Below, in pieces: positions 1 to 8,059 of a stretch of 64,000 nucleotides of DNA. This DNA is from Paraburkholderia rhizosphaerae (GTDB lineage: Bacteria > Pseudomonadota > Gammaproteobacteria > Burkholderiales > Burkholderiaceae). Under the pieces are notes generated by a model. That model was given only the letters and a program-made list of their open reading frames with translations. It made no database searches and was not told the DNA's origin. The number at the start of each line of letters is the position of its first letter. The first letter of the stretch is position 1. The stretch spans positions 1-64,000 of the forward strand of contig NZ_SORE01000003.1 of the NCBI RefSeq assembly GCF_004366595.1, given 5' to 3'. A program made the position numbers and the translations under genes.

Positions 1-606
1 CAGACTGAAGGCGCGAAGTTCTGGCTGAAGGTCTTCAACGAGTTGAAGAACCGCGGCCTGCATGACATTCTGATCGCCGTCGTCGACGGCCTGCGAGGTT
101 TCCCCGAAGCGATCGAGGCGGTGTATCCGGCCGCGCAGATCCAGACCTGCATTGTGCATCTGATCCGCAATTCGCTGAATCTGGCAAGCTGGAAAGACCG
201 TAAGCCGCTGGCGGCCGAGCTCAAGCCGATCTATCAGGCCGCCACGGCCGAGGCGGCGGCAGCGGCGCTCGATGCCTTCGCGCAAGGTGAGTGGGGCCGC
301 AAATTCCCCACCGTCGCAGCGATGTGGCAGCGTCAATGGGAGCAGGTCATCCCGTTCTTTGCCTATCCGCCTGAAGTACGCAAAATCATCTACACGACCA
401 ACGCGATCGAAAGCATGCACATGCAGTTGCGCAAGATCGTCAAGAACCGTGGTCACTTCCCGAGCGATGAAGCGGCCAGCAAGCTGCTTTATCTGGCCTT
501 GCGCAACATTGAAAAGGACTGGAAGATGCCGCCTATTACCTGGCGGCAGGCAGTCAATCAGTTCGCCATTCTGTTCGGCGAGCGGTTCACGAACGCCATG
601 AGCTGA
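1..606 (+). CDS. IS256-family transposase, C-terminal part (5' truncated by window edge)
   Basis: The frame is open from the first base and shows about 201 C-terminal residues of a mutator/IS256-type DDE transposase, which cuts and pastes an insertion sequence. Two of the three catalytic acidic residues are visible. The middle Asp is about visible residue 29, in AVVDGLRGFPEAI, and the Glu is about residue 137, in TTNAIESMHMQLRK. The first Asp lies left of the window. The tail with LALRNIEKDWKMPPITW and the ending near LFGERF is typical of the family's C-terminus. The frame is intact to its stop, so the element may be functional. Family assignment is firm; the exact IS name cannot be given. 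Confidence 0.93.
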   Translation, partial: QTEGAKFWLKVFNELKNRGLHDILIAVVDGLRGFPEAIEAVYPAAQIQTCIVHLIRNSLNLASWKDRKPLAAELKPIYQAATAEAAAAALDAFAQGEWGRKFPTVAAMWQRQWEQVIPFFAYPPEVRKIIYTTNAIESMHMQLRKIVKNRGHFPSDEAASKLLYLALRNIEKDWKMPPITWRQAVNQFAILFGERFTNAMS

Positions 607-611
607 GATTT

Positions 612-650
612 TTTAAACCGACCTCGACACACAAAATTCCTGATACCTCC
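612..650. repeat. Candidate right terminal inverted repeat of the IS256-type element
   Basis: Directly after the transposase stop, the region with ACCGACCTCGACACACAAAA is where an IS256-family right end should lie. The left end is outside the window, so the inverted repeat and the target duplication cannot be confirmed. The outer boundary is a guess. From here to about 881 I see no supported gene. Confidence 0.35.
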
Positions 651-881
651 TGCCCCCGCACCGTTCCAGTCGCGATGAGCCGCACAGCCGACCGCAACGG
701 CCAGCGCTGCACCGGCAACGGCGGCGGTGGCGTTCCGATCCCCCGGTCGAGCGTCACCGCCTCGACCGCGGTGGCATGAATCGAAGGGATTCATCCGCTA
801 CGCATCATGCAATACACCCAATCGGAACCAAAGCGCTTTCGAACGCCTCCTAGGTGAGTCACCGTCCGATGGGGTCCCGCC

Positions 882-1373
882 ATGCAACCACACCTCCCCC
901 GCTCCGTTGCACGTATCACGGCCGTCTGGCTATGCGCGGTGCTGTCCGGCTTCGCTTCGCACGCGCAAGCGCAGACAGGCAAGCCAGCTGCTCCGCCGAA
1001 ACCGGCGGCACAAACGCAACAGCAGCCGTCTCAACCCAGCGCCCGACCCGCCGTCGATCCGACGTTCTCCGCCTACAAGCTCGCTCACCTATGCGGCAGC
1101 AAGGACGACAACGTCGCGCAAGGCCAATGCCTCGGCGCGATTCGCGGCATCATCCATGGCTATCAATACGGCGTGCTGTTCCTCGCGCAGCGCAAATCGC
1201 TGCCCGCGGGTGAAACACAACGCGTATCGCTATGCCTGCAGGATGTGCGGGTATCGTCGATCATCGACGACTTCTTAAGCGATACGAGCCAGGTCGATGC
1301 CGACGCGCTCAAAGCGACGCCCGCCGAAGTTGCGCTGCTCGGGTCGGTGCACATGCATCACCCGTGCAGCTGA
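882..1373 (+). CDS. Secreted Rap1a/Tai-family immunity-like protein
   Basis: This is a 163-residue exported protein. Residues 1-30 form a Sec signal peptide with a hydrophobic core around VWLCAVLSGFASH and a likely cut after AQA. A Pro/Ala/Gln-rich linker follows to about residue 58. The mature domain has the Rap1a/Tai pattern: LCGS, then GQCLGAIRGIIHGYQYG, a later conserved Cys in SLCLQD, and a terminal HPC. Family members in Serratia and Pseudomonas neutralise T6SS peptidoglycan amidase effectors in the periplasm, but many relatives are orphans of unknown role. No effector gene lies nearby. The stop abuts the stop of the convergent aldo/keto reductase. Family call fairly confident; function inferred. 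Confidence 0.7.
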   Translation: MQPHLPRSVARITAVWLCAVLSGFASHAQAQTGKPAAPPKPAAQTQQQPSQPSARPAVDPTFSAYKLAHLCGSKDDNVAQGQCLGAIRGIIHGYQYGVLFLAQRKSLPAGETQRVSLCLQDVRVSSIIDDFLSDTSQVDADALKATPAEVALLGSVHMHHPCS

Positions 1374-2219
1374 TCACAGCATTTCGAGCGGTTGTTTGCG
1401 AAGCGGCGGGCGAAAGTGCGCATCGATCGCCGCGATATCGTCGGCGCTCAGTTGCAGTTCCGCCGCACGCCGGTTGTCGCGCACATGCTCGACCCGGCCC
1501 GCCTTCGGGATCGCGAACACATCCGGTTGCTGCAGCACCCACGCGAGCGCAATCTGAAACACCGATGCGCCGTGCGCGTCCGCAATCTCGTTGAGCGGCG
1601 AGCGTTTCGGCAAGCGCGCATGATCGACCGGGCTATAAGCCATCATCGGGATGCTGCGTGCGTTGAGCCACGGCAGCAGATCAAACTCCGGCCCGCGCCG
1701 CGCGACGTTGTACAGCACCTGATTTGTCGCGCACGCATCGCCATGCGGCACCGCGGCCAGCTCTTCCATATCGTCGACGTCGAAATTGCTCACGCCCCAA
1801 TGCCGGATCTTGCCGGCCTGGCGCAAAGCCTCGAAGCCCGCGACGGTTTCCTCGAGCGGCTCCGAGCCGCGCCAATGCAACAGGTACAGGTCAAGCCGAT
1901 CGGTCTTCAGGCGCTTTAGCGACCGCTCGCACGCGGCCTGCACACCGCGCCGGCTCGCGTTGTGCGGATACACCTTGCTGACCAGAAACACATCGTCGCG
2001 CACGCCCGCGAGCGCTTCGCCGAGCAGCGATTCAGCCGCGCCTTCGCCATACATTTCCGCGGTGTCGATCAGCGTCATGCCGAGCGCGATCCCCTCGCGC
2101 AGCGCGGCGATCTCCGCGGCACGCTGCGACGCGCGCTCCGCCATCTCCCACGTGCCCTGCCCCAGCTTCGGAATACGCTCGCCGTCGGGCAGCGTCACAG
2201 TGGCGATGTCGGTGGTCAT
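1374..2219 (-). CDS. Aldo/keto reductase
   Basis: A 281-residue NADPH-dependent oxidoreductase of the AKR superfamily (TIM barrel, cytosolic), reducing carbonyls to alcohols. The catalytic tetrad is visible: Asp52 and Tyr57 in IDTAEMYG, Lys82 in LVSKVYP and His115 in YLLHWRG. The cofactor-binding C-terminal part has IPKAGRVEHVRDN. The start is placed at MTTDIATV because a GGGAGAAA ribosome site precedes it; a longer in-frame extension upstream lacks similarity. It resembles the short bacterial AKRs such as YtbE and 2,5-diketo-gluconate reductases. The physiological substrate cannot be read from sequence. Confidence 0.9.
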   Translation of the reverse strand: MTTDIATVTLPDGERIPKLGQGTWEMAERASQRAAEIAALREGIALGMTLIDTAEMYGEGAAESLLGEALAGVRDDVFLVSKVYPHNASRRGVQAACERSLKRLKTDRLDLYLLHWRGSEPLEETVAGFEALRQAGKIRHWGVSNFDVDDMEELAAVPHGDACATNQVLYNVARRGPEFDLLPWLNARSIPMMAYSPVDHARLPKRSPLNEIADAHGASVFQIALAWVLQQPDVFAIPKAGRVEHVRDNRRAAELQLSADDIAAIDAHFRPPLRKQPLEML

Positions 2220-2372
2220 TGGTTTCTCCCATGAACAGGTTGCACAGGTTGCAATACGCTGCACCGAGTTTAGCGTTTTAGCCGCGAACGCATCGGCAAG
2301 CCAGGCAAAGCCCGCTATAACGCGGCGCGCCGATATCATAAAATTGCCGCTTGCCTATCTTGCGCACACTTC

Positions 2373-3119
2373 ATGAACTCAGCCTCGGAAGACCGCTGGC
2401 GCGATCTGCGCCCGGACCCGGAAAACGATACGCCGCTCTACTTGCAACTGGCCCGCAAGCTCGGCCACGCGATTCATGACAATCGCTGGAATCCGGGCGA
2501 AGCGTTACCTTCCGAACGTGTGCTGTCCGATGCGCTAGGCGTATCGCGCATCACCGCGCGCAAGGCGATCGCGCTGCTGGTCGAACAGGGGCTGATCCAC
2601 CGCACGCAGGGCGCCGGCAGCTTCATCACACCGCGCTATGAAGATCCTTTGTCGCGGCTGTCGAGCTTCAGCGAAATGCTGCGCCGGCGCGGCTTCACGC
2701 CCAGCTCGAAGTGGCTTTCGCGCGAAATCCTGCCGGCCAATCGCGATGAAGTGATCCGTCTCGGGCTGTCGCCGGCGGCTGCGGTCACGCGCTTGCGCCG
2801 CTTGCGGCTCGCGGACGGCATCGTGATGGCCGTCGAAAACTCGACGTTCCCGGCATCGGTGATTCCCGACCCGAACGCGATCGGCGATTCCCTGTACTCC
2901 TATCTTGAACAGCGCGGTCTTGCGATCGTGCGTGCGCTGCAGCACTTTCGCGCGGTCAATGCAAGCGACGAGATTGCGCAACAGATGAGCATCGCGCCGA
3001 ACGAAGCGCTGCTGCTGATTACGCGGGTCGGCTATACGGCGGATCAGCGCGCGATCGAACTGACCGATACGTACTGCCGCAACGACTATTACGACTTCGT
3101 CGCGGAGCTGCGCAAGTAG
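2373..3119 (+). CDS. GntR-family transcriptional regulator, HutC/UTRA type
   Basis: A 248-residue one-component regulator. Residues about 18-85 form the winged helix-turn-helix (TPLYLQLARKL, then PSERVLSDALGVSRITARKA). Residues about 100-245 form a UTRA effector domain of chorismate-lyase fold, ending in ELTDTYCRNDYYDFVAEL. HutC-type members bind sugars, amino-sugar phosphates or urocanate and release DNA. It is close in type to NagR/PhnF-like regulators. The neighbours are the divergent aldo/keto reductase and the convergent CoA transferase, neither an obvious target, so the regulon is unknown. Family call is firm. Confidence 0.9.
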   Translation: MNSASEDRWRDLRPDPENDTPLYLQLARKLGHAIHDNRWNPGEALPSERVLSDALGVSRITARKAIALLVEQGLIHRTQGAGSFITPRYEDPLSRLSSFSEMLRRRGFTPSSKWLSREILPANRDEVIRLGLSPAAAVTRLRRLRLADGIVMAVENSTFPASVIPDPNAIGDSLYSYLEQRGLAIVRALQHFRAVNASDEIAQQMSIAPNEALLLITRVGYTADQRAIELTDTYCRNDYYDFVAELRK

Positions 3120-3159
3120 CGCCACGACACGCGGTGTGTGCTTCGCCGATCCGGAGGAC

Positions 3160-3216
3160 GTTCTAGCCCGTCCTGTCCGCCTTTAGCCCGCCTTTAGCCC
3201 GCCTTTAGCCGCGTCT
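3160..3216. repeat. Degenerate 11-bp tandem repeat
   Basis: Three near-perfect copies of GCCTTTAGCCC start at 3179, 3190 and 3201, flanked by degenerate copies such as GTTCTAGCCC at about 3160 and GCGTCTAGTCC at 3211. It lies between the GntR gene stop and the convergent CoA-transferase stop. No hairpin terminator is evident in it. Confidence 0.7.
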
Positions 3217-4657
3217 AGTCCGTCTCCCACCGTGGGTCATCGGTACCGATCGGCACTGGCCGTCGGCCATAGCGCGCCGGTGTCTTCTCCAGCTTCTCGG
3301 CAGGCAATGTGCCGGCCACGCGGCCAAACGGCGAATCGACCATCTCGATACAGTCCTTCACATCGTCGAACCCGACCTCCGGCGTTTGCCAGCCGTCTTC
3401 GATCGGGCCAAGCGACTGCAGCCAGCGGCCGGTTTGCGCAAGCGACAGCCGCACATGCCAGCTGCCGCCTTCGGTTGCGCGACGCGCGAGCGCGACCATC
3501 GCGCCGAACGCGGCGAGATAGCCAGTGCCGTGGTCGAGCGCCTGACACGGCAAATGCTTCGGCTTGTCGAGACCCGCCGCGCGCGCCTCTGTGTACGCGA
3601 TCCCGCTCGCCGACTGCACCAGGCTATCGAAACCCCGCCGCGCCGCCCATGGCCCTTTATGCCCATACGCGCAGATCGATACGCACACGATGCCCGGTCG
3701 CAGCCGAGCCAGCGCGTCAGGCCCAAAGCCACGCGCGGCGAGTGCGCCGGGCCGGTACGCCTGCAGGAACACGTCCGAATCGCGCGTGAGCGCTTCGAGT
3801 TGCGCGCAAGCGGCTGCGTCGCGCAGATCGAGCGTCGCCGAACGCTTGCCGCGGCCGGTATCGATTACGAGCGGCGCAATATTCGGCAGATGCGGGCCGT
3901 TGATGAGCAGCACCTGCGCACCGTGCGACGCCAGCGCGCGACCTGCGACCGGTCCCGCGATGATCCTCGACAGGTCCAGCACGCGCACACCGGAAAGTGG
4001 CTGTTTCGCGGGCTCGCCGGCGCCGCGTAACGAACCGGGCGAACCGGGCGAACTTAACGAATCGCCGATCGGCTGCGCCGGCGCGTCGCCGATCCGCTCG
4101 ATCTCGAACAACGGCAGACTCGCGATCGCCTTCGCCTGCTCGAGTGCCGCCCATTCGCGCGGCGTGCGAATCAGCGCGGCGGGCAGCCCCGCGTCGGCGA
4201 GCGTATGGTCGAGCGCGGCGCCGTCCCAGCCGCGCATCGCCTGCACGACCGCGGTCCGATCGTTCGCGCAGCCGAGTACATTCAGCACGCCGTCGAGGTG
4301 ATGCGGAAAATTCGTATGCAGCTGAACCCACCGGCCGTCGCGCGTCTCGAAGAAACCGAACATCGGACTGCGGAGCTCGGGTGCCGGCCCGTCATTGACG
4401 CGCAGATACCGTTCACTGCGAAACGCGACCAATGCGCGCCGCACGTCGACGCTGACACGCTGCCGTTGCCCGGTACGCATGCGATGGCATTCGGCCGCGG
4501 CAAGCCCGACTGCCGCGACCGTCGCGGCGGCCAGCGTGCCGACCCGAAACACCGACGGCAACGCGGGATCGTTGCCGGTGATCGACACCGTGTCGAGTGC
4601 CGCGGCGTCGCAGCCGGCCAAAGTCCACAGATGATCGACAGCGAGAAGAGGCGTCAT
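3215..4657 (-). CDS. CaiB/BaiF (family III) CoA transferase with unusual domain order
   Basis: A 480-residue member of the CaiB/BaiF superfamily, whose enzymes move CoA between carboxylic acids. The usual N-terminal motif, GVRVLDLSRIIAGPVAGRAL, sits at residues about 223-242 instead of at the start. It is followed by GFDSLVQSASG (342-352) and a likely catalytic Asp375 in ALDHGTGY. Residues 38-195 instead resemble the middle and C-terminal part of family members (RTGQRQRVSVDV at 61-72, RDGRWVQL at 107-114, LIRTPREW at 162-169). A Ser/Gly/Pro-rich linker (about 197-220), encoded by short repeats, joins the two. It is divergent from the HTH-citrate synthase, so the pair may share a pathway. Substrate unknown. 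Confidence 0.82.
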   Translation of the reverse strand: MTPLLAVDHLWTLAGCDAAALDTVSITGNDPALPSVFRVGTLAAATVAAVGLAAAECHRMRTGQRQRVSVDVRRALVAFRSERYLRVNDGPAPELRSPMFGFFETRDGRWVQLHTNFPHHLDGVLNVLGCANDRTAVVQAMRGWDGAALDHTLADAGLPAALIRTPREWAALEQAKAIASLPLFEIERIGDAPAQPIGDSLSSPGSPGSLRGAGEPAKQPLSGVRVLDLSRIIAGPVAGRALASHGAQVLLINGPHLPNIAPLVIDTGRGKRSATLDLRDAAACAQLEALTRDSDVFLQAYRPGALAARGFGPDALARLRPGIVCVSICAYGHKGPWAARRGFDSLVQSASGIAYTEARAAGLDKPKHLPCQALDHGTGYLAAFGAMVALARRATEGGSWHVRLSLAQTGRWLQSLGPIEDGWQTPEVGFDDVKDCIEMVDSPFGRVAGTLPAEKLEKTPARYGRRPVPIGTDDPRWETD

Positions 4658-4723
4658 GATCGGAAGCGGCAGCGCGCCGGGCAGGAGGGAATGGCGATCA
4701 GTCTAGAATTCGCCTGCACATCG

Positions 4724-4759
4724 ATCAATCTTGATTGTTAGAATCAATATATATCGATT
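4724..4759. promoter_or_regulatory. Candidate operator: two palindromes in the CoA transferase/citrate synthase gap
   Basis: The 124-bp divergent gap holds CAATC-TT-GATTG at 4726-4737 and an 18-bp near-perfect palindrome, AATCAATATATATCGATT, at 4742-4759, 22 bp before the downstream ATG. The AT content is far above its surroundings. The two sites are about 19 bp apart centre to centre, so they lie roughly two helical turns apart. A dimeric HTH protein, possibly the citrate synthase's own N-terminal domain, is the natural candidate ligand. This is inference. Confidence 0.55.
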
Positions 4760-4781
4760 TATCCAGTATCGCGCGATTCTC

Positions 4782-6071
4782 ATGCCCTTCCCCGATCCTG
4801 CTGACACATCGTCCGGCCGCTATCTGTCCGCCGACGAAGCCGCCCAGGCGCTTGGCATCAGCTTGCCGACGCTATACGCGTATGTGAGCCGCGGCATGCT
4901 GCGCTCGTCGCCGCACGCCGACTCGAAGCGCCGCCTCTACGATGCCGATGAAGTGCGCCGCCTCGCGCGCCGCAAGGCGGACGGCAAGCGAGCCGGTAAA
5001 GTCGCGCAGAAAGTGCTCGACTGGGGCGTGCCAGTACTCGAATCGGCAATCACGCTGATCCACGACGGGCAGCTCTTCTACCGCGGGCGCGATGCGATCG
5101 AACTGGCGCGCGGCGCATCGCTGGAAGAAGTCGCCGCGCTGCTATGGGAGTGCAGCGAGCGCCGCATCGCGCAAGCGCCGGCAGCGCCGCTTGCCGCGGC
5201 GCAATGGTCCGCGTGGCTGAAACTGTGGGGCGATAGCACGCCGCTCGATCGTGTGCTGGTGCTGCTGCCGGCCGCCGCGGCGCAAATGCCGCGCGTGTGG
5301 GCGCTCGGACGCGACGCGCAGCTCGATACCGCCTGTGTGCTGCTGCGCCTCGTCGCCGCAGCGATGGCCGGCGCGGCACCGTCGAACGATCCGCTGCATC
5401 GGCAACTGGCGGCTGCGTGGGGTGTGCGCAGTCGGCCGCATATCAACCTGCTGCGCGCAGCGCTCGTCGCATGCGCGGATCACGAGTTGAACGCATCGAC
5501 CTTCACGGTGCGCTGTATCACGTCAACCGGCACCCACCTGTTCGGCGCGATTGCGGGCGGCCTCGCGGCGCTGTCGGGACCGCGGCACGGCGGTGAAACA
5601 ACTCGCGTCGCGGCGCTATTCGACGACGCGTCGCGCGCCGCCGATCCCGATCGCTTTCTGGCGATGCGAGTCGCGTGTGAAGAACACAGCGACGCACCCG
5701 GCGCCCCAGGCGACACGCACGTGCGGCGCGCACCTTTGCCCGGCTTCGGCCATCCGCTGTATCCAAACGGCGATCCACGCGCGCGGCTACTGCTGGAGAT
5801 GCTCGCCGACTGCGCGCCCGCGCGTTCGCCGCTGATCGGCGTGCAACGCCTCGCCGCGGCGATGCGCGACACGGTCGGCGCGGAACCGACGCTCGACTAC
5901 GCGCTTGCGGCAATCGAGCGCGTGCTCGCGTTGCCGGCCGGCGCGGCTTTCACATTGTTTGCGGTGGGACGGGTAGTCGGCTGGATCGCTCACGCGATGG
6001 AACAGACGGCGGATGGCCGTTTGATTCGCCCTCGCGCCCGCTATATCGGCGCGTACGAAGGGAGCAGTTGA
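4782..6071 (+). CDS. Citrate synthase family protein with N-terminal MerR-like helix-turn-helix
   Basis: A 429-residue protein. Residues about 14-65 are an excisionase/MerR-like HTH (YLSADEAAQALGISLPTLYA, then SKRRLYDADEVRRLARR). The rest is a citrate/methylcitrate synthase fold. Citrate-synthase active-site motifs are present: DHELNASTFTVR, GPRHGG and the acid-binding GFGHPLYPNGDPRAR, then a likely catalytic Asp in TLDYALAAIER and an Arg in GRLIRPRARY near the end. It should condense an acyl-CoA with a 2-oxoacid and may also bind DNA. ATG at 4782 is chosen; the upstream in-frame codons run through the operator. The large central segment is Ala-rich and less conserved, so enzymatic activity is likely but not certain. 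Confidence 0.85.
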   Translation: MPFPDPADTSSGRYLSADEAAQALGISLPTLYAYVSRGMLRSSPHADSKRRLYDADEVRRLARRKADGKRAGKVAQKVLDWGVPVLESAITLIHDGQLFYRGRDAIELARGASLEEVAALLWECSERRIAQAPAAPLAAAQWSAWLKLWGDSTPLDRVLVLLPAAAAQMPRVWALGRDAQLDTACVLLRLVAAAMAGAAPSNDPLHRQLAAAWGVRSRPHINLLRAALVACADHELNASTFTVRCITSTGTHLFGAIAGGLAALSGPRHGGETTRVAALFDDASRAADPDRFLAMRVACEEHSDAPGAPGDTHVRRAPLPGFGHPLYPNGDPRARLLLEMLADCAPARSPLIGVQRLAAAMRDTVGAEPTLDYALAAIERVLALPAGAAFTLFAVGRVVGWIAHAMEQTADGRLIRPRARYIGAYEGSS

Positions 6072-6171
6072 GCAGACAGAAGAAGCGCGGCGCGCTTCCC
6101 GCGCGCCGCAAATCAGGTTAAGAGCCGGACTGGCCGCATACGGAAGGCATCCGGCCCATGAGCCGAACCAC

Positions 6172-6474
6172 TCACGCGGGCAACAACCAGCGCGGCAACC
6201 GGTTCCACACTGAAGCACGGTTCAAAGGCCACGTGCCCAGATGGCGCCGGCCCGACAGCACGACGCGTGCGCCATCACGCCCGGCACTGACCCATGCAGT
6301 CACGCCGCGCGACAGCGCGAACGACTCGCCGCGCCTTAGCCAATAGTCTTCGGCATCGCCTTCGACGGTCAGCCAGACCTCGCCCGCGGTCACTTTAAGA
6401 ATGGCCGGCTGCGCGACACGCCACGCGGCCGCCGGCTCGCCGTGTTCGAGTTCGAAAGTACGGATTTCGCGCAT
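6172..6474 (-). CDS. DUF2917 domain-containing protein
   Basis: A 100-residue protein with a small cupin-like DUF2917 domain. Visible hallmarks are the Leu/Val-rich start, the central KVTAGEVWLTVEGDAEDYWL (residues about 27-46), and RRGESFALSRGVTAWV. No signal peptide or membrane segment is seen. The function of the family is unknown. In Burkholderia-like genomes such a gene often sits divergently beside a MocR-type regulator, as here, suggesting that the regulator controls it. A good ribosome site, AAGGAGA, precedes the ATG. Confidence 0.82.
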   Translation of the reverse strand: MREIRTFELEHGEPAAAWRVAQPAILKVTAGEVWLTVEGDAEDYWLRRGESFALSRGVTAWVSAGRDGARVVLSGRRHLGTWPLNRASVWNRLPRWLLPA

Positions 6475-6538
6475 TGCCGTTCTCCTTGCAAGGCATTTCG
6501 GTGAGTCAATTATTGACGTAGGATGCTGTCAATCACAT

Positions 6539-6592
6539 GCACAGTACCGAACACTTTCAACAGAACTGTGCAGTTAAAAAAACGGACAGTTT
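6539..6592. promoter_or_regulatory. Candidate MocR operator between DUF2917 gene and regulator
   Basis: An inverted repeat AACTG-TG-CAGTT at 6564-6575 is flanked by further ACAGT-type half sites at about 6539 and 6586 (GACAGTTTG). The repeated half-site in both orientations within an AT-rich gap fits binding by a GntR/MocR dimer. Ligand and protein are inferred from position only. Confidence 0.45.
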
Positions 6593-6643
6593 GTTTACCG
6601 GGTCGATTCACTCAGCCGAACACCAACGAGCCAGGGTAGCCGC

Positions 6644-8059
6644 ATGAAACTCGATATCGAACTCGATCGCGACAGTGGTGTACCGCTCACCGAACAGATC
6701 GTCCATGGCGTCACGCAATGGATCGGCTCGCGCACCGCGCACGCGGGCACCAAGCTGCCGTCGATCCGCCAGTTCGCCGCCGACTATCGGATCAGCCGTT
6801 TTCCGGTGATCGAGGCGTACGACCGGCTGGTGTCGCTCGGTTATCTGGACTCGCGGCACGGTTCGGGGTTCTATGTCGCGCAACGCACGCGCGCGGGCAT
6901 CGACCGTTGCCAGGGTACGTCGGACCCACGGCGTGCCGAAGAAGAGTCGTTCCATATCCTGCAGCAGTTGAATCACCCGGGCGGCACGTTAAAGCTCGGC
7001 AGCGGCTTTATTCCCGAATCGTGGCGTGACATGGACAGCCTCGCGCAGGCCGTGCGTCACGTATCGCGCACGGACGCCGCGAGCCTGATCGACTACGCGA
7101 CGCCGCTAGGCAACGCGGTCTTGCGCGAGCACCTGCGCAGCCGCTCCGCGCAACTCGGCATGGAAGTCGATGCGTCGCAGATTCTGATCACGCAGGGAGC
7201 GAGCCAGGCGCTCGACTTGCTGATGCGCTACATGCTGAAAGCCGGCGACACGATGTTCGTCGAAGACCCCGGCTACTACAACCTGTTCGGCTTGCTAAAG
7301 CTGCACGGCGTGAATCTGGTCGGCATCCCGCGCACGCGCAACGGCCCCGACCTCGACGTGCTACAGGCGCAATTGAAACTGCACCGGCCGAAGCTGTTCT
7401 TCGTCAACAGCGTGTTCCACAATCCGACCGGCACGTCGATTGCGCCGCACGTCGCGTTCCGCCTGCTGCAACTCGCACGCGAGCACGATTTCACGATCAT
7501 CGAAGACGACATCTTCGCGGACTTCCAGAACGAAGCGACCGACCGCCTCGCGACGCTCGATCAGTTCGAGCATGTGATTTACGTCGGCGGGCTGTCGAAG
7601 ACGCTGTCGGCATCGCTGCGGATCGGCTATGTGATCTCGCGGCACGCGATCATCAAGGACCTCGCCGACATCAAGATGCTGACGACGATCGGCGGCTCGC
7701 GTTTCGCCGAAGCCGTGGCGGTCGCGCAGCTCGAGCGCGGTATGTATCGCAAGCATCTCGAACGGCTGCGCCGGCGCATGCGCGACGCGCTCGGCGCATC
7801 GGTGCAGATGCTCGAGGAAGCAGGCTGGGAAGTATTCGACAAACCGCTCGGCGGAAATCTGATCTGGGCGCGTGTGCCGCATATCGAAGACTCGCGCGTG
7901 CTCGCCGAATGCGGCGAGCCGCTGGGTGTCACCGTCGCGCCGGGTCACTATTTTCGTCCGAATGCGGAAACCAGCGCGTGGACGCGCATCAACGCGGCCT
8001 ATGCGCACGACCCGCGTGCGCAAGCATTTTTCAATGCAGCGGTGAAACTGAAAGCCTGA
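6644..8059 (+). CDS. MocR-type PLP-dependent transcriptional regulator (GntR-aminotransferase fusion)
   Basis: A 471-residue fusion. Residues about 1-78 form a GntR winged HTH (PLTEQIVHGVTQWI, then LPSIRQFAADYRISRFPVIE, ending GSGFYVA). The remainder is a class I aminotransferase-like domain (fold type I). The PLP Schiff-base lysine is in YVGGLSKTLSASLRIGYV; VNSVFHNPTG and IIEDDIFADF supply further cofactor contacts. MocR regulators use PLP as effector and often control PLP or amino-acid genes and themselves. It diverges from the DUF2917 gene, with inverted repeats in between. Not PdxR by context, since no pdx genes adjoin it. Confidence 0.92.
   Translation: MKLDIELDRDSGVPLTEQIVHGVTQWIGSRTAHAGTKLPSIRQFAADYRISRFPVIEAYDRLVSLGYLDSRHGSGFYVAQRTRAGIDRCQGTSDPRRAEEESFHILQQLNHPGGTLKLGSGFIPESWRDMDSLAQAVRHVSRTDAASLIDYATPLGNAVLREHLRSRSAQLGMEVDASQILITQGASQALDLLMRYMLKAGDTMFVEDPGYYNLFGLLKLHGVNLVGIPRTRNGPDLDVLQAQLKLHRPKLFFVNSVFHNPTGTSIAPHVAFRLLQLAREHDFTIIEDDIFADFQNEATDRLATLDQFEHVIYVGGLSKTLSASLRIGYVISRHAIIKDLADIKMLTTIGGSRFAEAVAVAQLERGMYRKHLERLRRRMRDALGASVQMLEEAGWEVFDKPLGGNLIWARVPHIEDSRVLAECGEPLGVTVAPGHYFRPNAETSAWTRINAAYAHDPRAQAFFNAAVKLKA

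Noticed and set aside
558..794. Reverse frame with an Ala-rich stretch resembling a signal peptide next to the IS end
   Set aside because: It overlaps the transposase and the IS end, has no ribosome site and no family match. Repeat-like Ala/Gly content explains the resemblance.
3386..4301. Several overlapping plus-strand frames opposite the CoA transferase
   Set aside because: They are shadows: high Arg/Ala content, no start signals, no family features.
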